A DNA stretch of 64,000 bases from Facklamia lactis (GTDB lineage Bacteria > Bacillota > Bacilli > Lactobacillales > Aerococcaceae): assembly GCF_015863205.1 (NCBI RefSeq), contig NZ_JACBXQ010000003.1, positions 124,001-188,000 on the forward strand, given 5' to 3'. A program made the translations under genes and the position numbers. This document shows positions 58,222 to 64,000 of this stretch, one piece after another. How positions within the stretch are numbered: position 1 is the first letter of the stretch; each line of letters starts with the position of its first letter. Below the pieces are notes generated by a model, which was given only the letters and a program-made list of their open reading frames with translations, had not been told where the DNA came from and ran no database searches.

Positions 58222-58250
58222 AGGAGCAACCATTGTTGCTCCTCTATTTA
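58216..58250. terminator. Bidirectional terminator with a 15-bp perfect stem
   Basis: AAATAGAGGAGCAAC (58216-58230), CATT loop, exact complement (58235-58249). The left arm includes the stop codon of the oxidoreductase, and the right arm abuts the stop of the convergent gene. Confidence 0.92.
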
Positions 58251-58679
58251 TTATTGTCCAATTTTAAAAATATATTTATGACCTTGAGTAAGACTATGAT
58301 AAAAACCTTCACCTCGATATAATTGAAAAACATGAATAGCTGACTGCTCTTCTTGATTGGGATAAACTTGTTTAACATATGGATTATTAGCCAGAACTCT
58401 TTCTAATTTTTCTTTCCCTAACTCCCTTACTTCCCCTTCCATTCGAATCACTTGAATCAAATACCCTTCCTCTTTCATTCCTGTAATGGCTATGTGGGGA
58501 TGATCCTGTAGCTGTTGATAAAAATTAGTTTTAGGGTGGGTCATAAAAAATACCCCTTCTTCATTTGCCACTCCTATATTCACATAGCGAGCATGAGGCT
58601 TTCCTTTTATATCTACCGTTGCAACTACAGCGGCTTTCATCTCTTCTTGTAAAATACTCATAATTTCTGATACTTTCAT
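58251..58679 (-). CDS. PNPOx-fold FMN-binding protein
   Basis: 142 residues. Split-barrel fold: MSILQEEMKAAVVATVDIKGKPHARYVNIGV, then GVFFMTHPKTNFYQQLQDHPHIAIT and the C-terminal FQLYRGEGFYHSLTQGHKYIF (motifs quoted in part). It resembles small pyridoxamine-5'-phosphate-oxidase-related flavoproteins of unknown substrate. It is convergent with the OYE gene, sharing a terminator. Confidence 0.87.
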   Translation of the reverse strand: MKVSEIMSILQEEMKAAVVATVDIKGKPHARYVNIGVANEEGVFFMTHPKTNFYQQLQDHPHIAITGMKEEGYLIQVIRMEGEVRELGKEKLERVLANNPYVKQVYPNQEEQSAIHVFQLYRGEGFYHSLTQGHKYIFKIGQ

Positions 58680-58809
58680 CTCTACCCTCTTCCTTTTTGA
58701 ACTTTACATTTATACATGTTGAATCATTTCTTTACATAAGCTTTACAACTTTTCTCTCTTACTTCTTGTATAATATAAGAGTCATATCCCATAATCAAGG
58801 AGGTCTACT

Positions 58810-60123
58810 ATGACAAAAACGAATAACTTTCACATACACACCTCAATGGGGCAAATCCCCAAGAATATTATTTTCGTAATCCCCGATGGGGCTGGCCCAT
58901 CACTCTATGCAGCCTACCGTCAATACAAAAACCAAGGCTATGCAGCTTTTATGAATCGGATTATTATGGATGATTATTTATTAGGACAAGTTTCAACCAG
59001 CCCTAAAAACGATTCCAGTAAAACTTTTATAACCGTAACGGATTCTGCCGCTGCGGGCACAGCTTTTGCCACCGGACAAAAAACGTACACCTCTGCCATT
59101 TCAATGGATCACAAAGGTAATCCGATTAAAAATATGGCTGAATATGCTAAAGAAGTAAATAAAAAAGTCGGTATTGTAGTCACCGCAGATGTTGCCCATG
59201 CAACTCCTGCTGTTTTCTATGCACACGCTACCAACCGTAATGAAAAAGCACATATCGCTGATCAACTACTTGATCACCCAGCAAGCAACGGTGAATTAAA
59301 AGTTGACATCCTAATGGGAGCTGGAACCCCTTATTTCAAGCGCCAAGATCGCAACTTAATCCAGGAAATTCAACAAAAAGGCTACATATTTGTCGATAAT
59401 AAACATGACCTGCTGACAAGTAAGGAGTCTAAAATTTTAGGACTATTTGCTGATTATTTCCTACCCAAATATTGGGATATGCCTGAAACTATCCCTACCT
59501 TAGCCGAAATGACCCATTGTGCACTGGAACGTCTTAGTACACATGAAGAAGGATTTTTTCTCATGGTTGAGGCTAGCCAAATTGATCGCGCTGCTCATCT
59601 CAATTCAATTGCTAGTGCAATGAGTGAAATGGAAGATTATGAAGCTGCTTGGAATGTTGCCATTGACTTCGCTAAAAGAAATGGTGAAACCTTGGTGATT
59701 GCCGCTTCTGATCATGATACAGGTGGCTTTTCGGTAGCTTCTAAAGGTCAAGAAACATTTGATGTCAACCCACTTTTACAAATGCATGCTTCACCAGAAA
59801 AAATTGCTCAGGAACTTATCATTCATCAAGATGATGAAGCTATTCTTAAGAAGTACATTGATTGGGATCTCACCCCTATCGAAATTGCTACGCTCTCTAA
59901 TTCAAGAGGAGGGATGTTTGCGGATCCTTATAAAGAAACTTTGTCCAATCTCATCCAATTTATTAATTGGCGTACTAATTCTGGTTGGACATCTTTTAAT
60001 CATACTGGTGGAGATGTTAACCTCTATGCTTATGGTCCTGGATGGGAGAACTTCTTAGGCTTCCATCAAAATTCAGATATCGGACAAACACTTATTAATT
60101 TAATTCAAAACAAAAAAGCTTAG
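58810..60123 (+). CDS. Alkaline phosphatase family protein, apparently not exported
   Basis: 437 residues. Metal-site Asp in IIFVIPDGAG (Asp 26), catalytic Ser 79 in VTDSAAAGTAFATG, metal ligands in MVEASQIDRAAH and AASDHDTGGF, and the C-terminal NHTGGDVNLYAYG. No signal peptide or lipobox is visible: residues 1-18 are polar and the first hydrophobic strand is the catalytic-core beta strand. AAGGAGG lies 7 bases before ATG. A TATAAT at 58769-58774 lacks a well-spaced -35. Confidence 0.92.
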   Translation: MTKTNNFHIHTSMGQIPKNIIFVIPDGAGPSLYAAYRQYKNQGYAAFMNRIIMDDYLLGQVSTSPKNDSSKTFITVTDSAAAGTAFATGQKTYTSAISMDHKGNPIKNMAEYAKEVNKKVGIVVTADVAHATPAVFYAHATNRNEKAHIADQLLDHPASNGELKVDILMGAGTPYFKRQDRNLIQEIQQKGYIFVDNKHDLLTSKESKILGLFADYFLPKYWDMPETIPTLAEMTHCALERLSTHEEGFFLMVEASQIDRAAHLNSIASAMSEMEDYEAAWNVAIDFAKRNGETLVIAASDHDTGGFSVASKGQETFDVNPLLQMHASPEKIAQELIIHQDDEAILKKYIDWDLTPIEIATLSNSRGGMFADPYKETLSNLIQFINWRTNSGWTSFNHTGGDVNLYAYGPGWENFLGFHQNSDIGQTLINLIQNKKA

Positions 60124-60142
60124 CCTCTTTTGGCTAAGCTTT
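60115..60142. terminator. Bidirectional terminator after the phosphatase gene
   Basis: AAAGCTTAGCC/GGCTAAGCTTT stem with a 6-base loop; T6 follows on the minus strand. It overlaps the stop of the phosphatase gene and lies 5 bases from the stop of the convergent membrane protein gene. Confidence 0.9.
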
Positions 60143-60147
60143 CTAAC

Positions 60148-60999
60148 TTAATATTCTTGTGAAATGATTTCATTCATTGTTTCAGCCATATAAATAAGGT
60201 TGAAAGGAGCTAACCAAAAAATCAAAGCGAGAAAAGCCGCCAATCCTAAAATTCCTCCAATTAAGATAGAATTTGTGGAATGCATAATCATTGTGATAAC
60301 CGTTCCTACAATTGCAAAAAACAAAATAAACAGTAAAACAATACTAATAATCGTTTTAAAAATTCGTCCAAAGTGTTTCGTTCCAATCGAAATCCCCTTA
60401 GTAAACGATGTCCAGAAATTATATCGTCGTTCTACATCATACGCAATCAAATAGGAAATAGGGGAAACAATTACCGCAATCACCAACATCACCAAGAACA
60501 GTCCTAACGCTATGATAAGAGAAGTCCCACTAGAGTCCCCTGTTCGGATAGCAAGCAAGATTCCGACCCCCATCACGACTATAGTTAATAAGGTCATGAG
60601 TAAATTGGCTACAAAAACTTTAAAAGGAAGTATCAAAGCATGTCCAGGATTTGTATTAAATAAGGCAGAATCTTTAAGTGTTGTTTCAGAATAATTAATC
60701 TTCTGAAATACAGATCTAGTCACTAATACTGATATTAAAGTAGAAATAAACATTGAAACCAGATTTAAAACACCAGCTAAACCAGTGTATTGATTAATAA
60801 ACGCATTAACATTTTGAACAGGATCAAAGGCAGACATTTCTTGAGGAGACATGGTCGCCATTTCCAAGAATGCAGGATTAGTCGGTAAAAACATACTAAT
60901 TACAGTCTGAACGATCAACATTATCACTATCTGTAGAAAAAATAAGCCAATATAATACCCATAGTTTTCTTTCAATTCACTACTCGCTTTGGAAAACAT
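60148..60999 (-). CDS. Polytopic membrane protein (DUF975-like)
   Basis: About 283 residues with six predicted membrane helices (around 18-38, 75-100, 125-150, 160-185, 215-240, 245-270). The internal IAYDVERRYNFWTSFTKGISIG and a loop of SARMPQEMSAF-type polar residues between helices 1 and 2 resemble DUF975 integral membrane proteins. Function unknown. The frame opens at a GTG (61011) abutting GGGAG; ATG 60999 has an 11-base spacing and is preferred. Confidence 0.8.
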   Translation of the reverse strand: MFSKASSELKENYGYYIGLFFLQIVIMLIVQTVISMFLPTNPAFLEMATMSPQEMSAFDPVQNVNAFINQYTGLAGVLNLVSMFISTLISVLVTRSVFQKINYSETTLKDSALFNTNPGHALILPFKVFVANLLMTLLTIVVMGVGILLAIRTGDSSGTSLIIALGLFLVMLVIAVIVSPISYLIAYDVERRYNFWTSFTKGISIGTKHFGRIFKTIISIVLLFILFFAIVGTVITMIMHSTNSILIGGILGLAAFLALIFWLAPFNLIYMAETMNEIISQEY

Positions 61000-61111
61000 G
61001 TAATAGGACACTCCCTTACCATTTTTTTATAATTTCATTGTAACTTTATTGTAAGGAGGTTTCAATCATTATTCTTTCCATTCATACTACCACAAAATGA
61101 AAATTATAAAC

Positions 61112-62038
61112 TCATGGTGCAGAAATACCCTGATAAGAATTTCTACGCACCAGCTCATCATCAATAGCGTTCAATATTTCCCACTTATTTAGACTCCATT
61201 GAGGGCCAATCAGGCGCTCACGAGGAGCATCCCCTGTTAAACGATGGATAATAATATGTTTCGGGATATATTCTAATTGATCACAAATCACTTGAATATA
61301 TTCCTCTTGTTCCATTAAAGTTAGCAAACCTGATTCATAATCTTCTACCATCTTGGTGCCTTCCATTAAATAAAGTAAGTGTAATTTCAACCCTTGAATA
61401 TCTGAATCTTGCACCACTCTTCTGACACTCGTCAACATCATATCTGTTGTTTCTCCTGGCAAACCATTAATTAAATGGGTGCAGACAGGAATATGATGCT
61501 TTCTTAATTTAGCCACTCCTTCAAGATAACAATCATAATCATGTCCTCGATTAATATGCTGACTTGTTTGATCGTAAATAGTCTGTAAACCTAATTCAAC
61601 CCACATATAATATCTTTGATTCAATTCTGCTAAATACTCTACCGTCTCAAGCGGCAAACAGTCCGGTCTGGTGGCGATCATAATCCCTACAATCCCTTCA
61701 TGATACAGAACTTGCTCAAATCGGCGTCGCAACACTTCCACCGGAGCATGAGTATTTGTGAAATTTTGGAAATAAGCAATATATTTTTGTACTCTCGGCC
61801 ACTTCTTGTGCATTTGCTTAATACCTTTTCCTAATTGAATCGGTAAAGGGTCCAACCTACTTTGGGCAAAATCACCAGACCCAGACTCTGAGCAAAAGGT
61901 ACATCCTCCCGTTGCTACCGTTCCATCCCGATTGGGACAGGTAAAGCCTCCGTCCAAAGAAACCTTAAATACTTTCTCACCAAAATGTTCTTTTAAATGT
62001 TTGTTCCATGAATTATAACGCTTATCTTCTCCTGACAC
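61112..62038 (-). CDS. ytqA: Radical SAM protein, TIGR01212/YtqA family
   Basis: 308 residues from a GTG start (VSGEDKRYNSWNKHL) preceded by AAAGGCGG; a frame to ATG 62107 has no ribosome binding site. The family motif is FTCPNRDGTVATGGCTFCSE, giving the CX14CX2C Fe-S cluster ligands. RPDCLPLETVEYL, WVELGLQTIYDQT and HLINGLPGETTD follow. Bacterial relatives modify RNA or proteins; the substrate of this subfamily is not settled. It sits alone. Confidence 0.92.
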   Translation of the reverse strand: MSGEDKRYNSWNKHLKEHFGEKVFKVSLDGGFTCPNRDGTVATGGCTFCSESGSGDFAQSRLDPLPIQLGKGIKQMHKKWPRVQKYIAYFQNFTNTHAPVEVLRRRFEQVLYHEGIVGIMIATRPDCLPLETVEYLAELNQRYYMWVELGLQTIYDQTSQHINRGHDYDCYLEGVAKLRKHHIPVCTHLINGLPGETTDMMLTSVRRVVQDSDIQGLKLHLLYLMEGTKMVEDYESGLLTLMEQEEYIQVICDQLEYIPKHIIIHRLTGDAPRERLIGPQWSLNKWEILNAIDDELVRRNSYQGISAP

Positions 62039-62107
62039 ATTTCCACCGCCTTTCTTCCATAGTAGCATAAAGCCATATTGAGCGTTAATCATTTTTATAA
62101 ATTCCAC

Positions 62108-62136
62108 AAAAAAGTCCCTTTATCTAAAGGAACTTA
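62108..62136 (-). terminator. Terminator of the PTS IIB gene
   Basis: AAGTTCCTTTA/TAAAGGGACTT stem with one mismatch and a 2-base turn, then T6 on the minus strand. It lies about 60 bases past the stop. Confidence 0.8.
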
Positions 62137-62197
62137 CATACTTATCTCAAACTTGCAAACCATTTATAGAACCCACTCCTAAAGTATTGGTCAGTAA

Positions 62198-62521
62198 TTA
62201 CCCATCTTTTAATAAATTTTCCGCTAAATCTAATACCCGTCTTGCACGAGCCAAACCATAATCATCTTTATCAATCACTCCGACTCTCACTCCTTGACTA
62301 GCATATTTTTCAGCTAAACGATTTGCCATATATGCGACTTGTGGTCCTAACAATAGTACATCAATCGGTTGCTTATTAATAATTCCTTCAACTTGGGCTG
62401 TAGTACTTGCCAACACTTCATATTCTATATTTTGATCTGCTATGATTTTCTTCATTTTTTCCACCAGAATATTCGTTGACATCCCCAAACCACAGGCTAA
62501 CATGATTGTTTTTTTACACAT
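62198..62521 (-). CDS. Orphan PTS cellobiose/lactose-family EIIB
   Basis: 107 residues from MCKKTIMLACGLGMSTN, with GGGGAGGA 5 bases upstream; the frame extends 16 codons further without a site. IIB of the Lac family: phospho-Cys in LACGLGMSTNILVEKMKK (Cys about 10), then VLLLGPQVAYMANRL. It passes phosphate to a beta-glucoside or chitobiose-type sugar at an EIIC, but no IIA, IIC or glycosidase gene is present within the window. A cre-like box overlaps its promoter. Confidence 0.93.
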   Translation of the reverse strand: MCKKTIMLACGLGMSTNILVEKMKKIIADQNIEYEVLASTTAQVEGIINKQPIDVLLLGPQVAYMANRLAEKYASQGVRVGVIDKDDYGLARARRVLDLAENLLKDG

Positions 62522-62564
62522 CCTTATTCCTCCCCAAAAAATATTCAAAGCCTTCTTGTAAGTT

Positions 62565-62593
62565 ATCATAATTTATCAATAAAGCGTTTTCAA
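62565..62593 (-). promoter_or_regulatory. PTS IIB promoter overlapped by a cre (CcpA) site
   Basis: Minus strand TTGAAA (62588-62593), 17-bp spacer, TATGAT (62565-62570). The box TGAAAACGCTTTAT (62579-62592) matches the cre consensus TGWAARCGYTWNCW at 13 of 14 positions and overlaps the -35 and spacer, a position for repression. Confidence 0.75.
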
Positions 62594-62971
62594 TTAAAAA
62601 TAACCTCACTCTCATACTACTTTATTTACTTGCTGGTATACTTTTATGTAATAATTAAGACTAGTTAATCAAGTTCGTATTTTTAATAAATTTTTTCTCC
62701 AAGTTAACTTTCAACTATCTGTTATTTTCTAATTGACCGAACGATACCTACTTAAAAATGAATACACATTCCTCAAATAAATTATTTATTATTTTGGATA
62801 ATAATCCCTTATAATAAATGACTTATCTTTATTAATAAATCGTTTAAGCCAAATAAATCGCACCCAACTTTCTCACCGATTTTCAAGCGTTCCATAAATT
62901 TTTCATGATTTAATAGATGAAATTTATATTGGCTCATAAGTGCCTCACATTAAAATTAATGAATACAATGG
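62594..62971. other. AT-rich intergenic region without a recognised gene
   Basis: Divergent gap between the PTS IIB and merR genes. No reading frame with a plausible ribosome binding site, tRNA, riboswitch or strong hairpin was seen. It is unusually AT-rich compared with the rest of the window. I see nothing assignable here beyond the promoters at its two ends. Confidence 0.6.
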
Positions 62972-63002
62972 TTGCACATCCCCTAACGTCATCACTTATA
63001 CT
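62972..63002 (+). promoter_or_regulatory. merR promoter with a 19-bp spacer
   Basis: TTGCAC (62972-62977), 19-bp spacer, TATACT (62997-63002). Spacers of 19-20 bp are the hallmark of promoters activated by MerR-family proteins. A clear dyad in the spacer was not found. Confidence 0.6.
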
Positions 63003-63022
63003 AAATAAAAGAGGTGATTCAT

Positions 63023-63802
63023 ATGAAAGATAATCAATACTCAATTGGAGATTTTTCCAAACTATCTGGACTCAGTATCCGAACTTTGCAGTACTATGAT
63101 GATATCCATTTACTACCTTCAACGCGCAATCAGAGTGGCAAACGGACTTATAATGAACAAGATTTACATCTACTAGAACAAATTATGTTCTATAAGCTGT
63201 TAGGATTTCCCTTAAAAGAGGTAAAAAATAACCTAGAAAAAGCGGAGAAAATTGAAGACTTTCAATCACTTATTCAAAAGCAACAGTTACTACTTTTACA
63301 AAAAATCGAAAAACTAAACACCTCCTTTTTAATGTTGGAACTTGTTGAAGAACGCTTAAATCAAGGGGAAAAAATAGATTTAGCTTTTATGATCCAGCAT
63401 CTGGAAATTGCACCGGACGATGATATTTTTACTCAGATCTTAAACCTTCACCAAAATACAACAGATTGGAACGCCTATAAAACAATAAAAAGTAATGATG
63501 TGATTCATTTTTACCACGAGTGGAAACGATGTCTCTTAAAGGCTAATCTTTTAATTTATGAAGAAATAGATTATAAAAGCAATGAAGCTCAGGAACTAGC
63601 ATCCGATTGGTGGGAAGCTATTATCGCCTTGACAAATGGAAATCGAGACCTGATTAATCAAATAGCTCATCAAAATTTACTCAACCATGTCTCTTTGGGG
63701 CATAATGAAGCCATTATAGCGGCATCTAACTTCTTGGATAACACTTTAGAGACTTTTCTTAAACAAAATCATATCAAAAAGGGTGATAATAATGACATTT
63801 AA
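63023..63802 (+). CDS. MerR-family regulator with a long effector domain
   Basis: 259 residues from ATG 63023 (GAGGTGATT upstream). The MerR helix-turn-helix is YSIGDFSKLSGLSIRTLQYYDDIHLL (in parts) with RTYNEQDLHLLEQIMFYKLLGFPLKEV, then a dimerisation coiled coil (~75-115). The C-terminal ~140 residues are helical with KRCLLKANLLIYEE and ASDWWEAII, compatible with a TipAS-like effector domain, though I am not certain. It overlaps the downstream hydrolase gene by 11 bp. Confidence 0.9.
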   Translation: MKDNQYSIGDFSKLSGLSIRTLQYYDDIHLLPSTRNQSGKRTYNEQDLHLLEQIMFYKLLGFPLKEVKNNLEKAEKIEDFQSLIQKQQLLLLQKIEKLNTSFLMLELVEERLNQGEKIDLAFMIQHLEIAPDDDIFTQILNLHQNTTDWNAYKTIKSNDVIHFYHEWKRCLLKANLLIYEEIDYKSNEAQELASDWWEAIIALTNGNRDLINQIAHQNLLNHVSLGHNEAIIAASNFLDNTLETFLKQNHIKKGDNNDI

Positions 63803-64000
63803 ACGATCAATTAGCTCCTTTCGATCGTCACAAGGACAAGCCTTATTTTTAGAAGCCTATTACGCCTCAATGAAACAACTTCCTAAACCTTCCAAACAAA
63901 GTAGAATCAAAACGAGTTATGGAGAGGTGCAATATTATTTATATGAACATCCTACACAAAAAAAGGCCCCCTTATTACTGTTACCTGGACGCCATTCAGG
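63792..64000 (+). CDS. Alpha/beta hydrolase, N-terminal part (cut by window edge)
   Basis: 69 complete codons are visible from ATG 63792, starting MTFKRSISSFRSSQGQA. The frame is open to the window end. KTSYGEVQYYLYEHP followed by APLLLLPGRHSG resembles the first strands and oxyanion-hole region of an alpha/beta hydrolase. AAAAAGGGTG upstream can serve as ribosome binding site. The 11-bp overlap with the MerR gene predicts translational coupling and co-regulation. The nucleophile elbow lies outside the window. Confidence 0.7.
   Translation, partial: MTFKRSISSFRSSQGQALFLEAYYASMKQLPKPSKQSRIKTSYGEVQYYLYEHPTQKKAPLLLLPGRHS

Noticed and set aside
62594-62971. Small RNA or mobile-element remnant in the AT-rich gap
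   Set aside because: No inverted repeats, target duplications, strong stem-loop with T-run or transposase fragments were seen.

Overview
The window is a low-GC Firmicutes chromosome segment. Gene content and order (YvcK-WhiA block, HprK, EF-Tu with a DAPGH G3 motif as in many lactic acid bacteria, a BusR-OpuA locus) point to Lactobacillales. An Aerococcaceae or Carnobacteriaceae relative is plausible, but that is inference from gene content, not a phylogeny. I see no rRNA, tRNA, IS element, prophage or CRISPR. Nearly everything is intact core chromosome, and only the last 15 kb looks accessory.

Layout. 1-3025 (+): the end of pyruvate phosphate dikinase (ppdK), a CcpN-type regulator and the PPDK regulatory kinase/phosphorylase, closed by a perfect-palindrome bidirectional terminator. 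3177-49072 (all -): read in the direction of transcription, uvrA; yvlB-pspC; hprK-lgt-gpsA-trxB; a YolD-like gene; pgcA; rapZ-yvcK-whiA; a short SSB; a two-component system, a secreted unknown and a flavodoxin-fold oxidoreductase; tyrS; a secreted NlpC/P60 hydrolase; metG; tatD-rnmV-ksgA; veg; pth-mfd-rqcP-divIC-S1 protein; tilS-hpt-ftsH; hslO-lysS; rpsL-rpsG-fusA-tuf; and a TM-helix-repeat membrane protein. This joins several blocks conserved in Bacillus (metS-to-lysS, str operon, uvrA-hprK, yvcK) without the rRNA, clpC or rpoBC genes that separate some of them there. 49230-64000 (mostly +): orphan purC, busR-opuAA-opuABC osmoprotectant uptake, padR with a membrane partner, two FMN-binding PNPOx-fold proteins, glutamate formimidoyltransferase, an Old Yellow Enzyme homologue, alkaline phosphatase without a signal peptide, a membrane protein, a radical SAM protein, an orphan PTS IIB, and a MerR regulator overlapping a truncated alpha/beta hydrolase gene.

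How the genes work together. Carbon control recurs: PPDK with its regulators, HPr kinase, YvcK/RapZ, and a cre-like site inside the promoter of the PTS IIB gene. Cell-envelope functions are dense (Lgt, NlpC/P60, DivIC, YvlB-PspC, two-component system, PgcA). Translation and ribosome rescue or repair genes fill the centre.

The most informative non-coding signals are an SOS promoter for the YolD-like gene (LexA-type palindrome filling the 17-bp spacer), an imperfect LexA-like box at uvrA, a split BusR-type operator upstream of opuA, a 19-bp-spacer promoter ahead of merR, a cre overlapping a promoter, a PadR-type dyad, overlapping tandem veg promoters, and a TGC-extended -10 element at ten places. 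I did not find a convincing wholly new multi-gene system. The best candidates for undescribed biology are the SOS-controlled solitary YolD protein, the two-component system with its linked secreted Thr/Asp-rich protein, and the MerR/hydrolase pair at the right edge.
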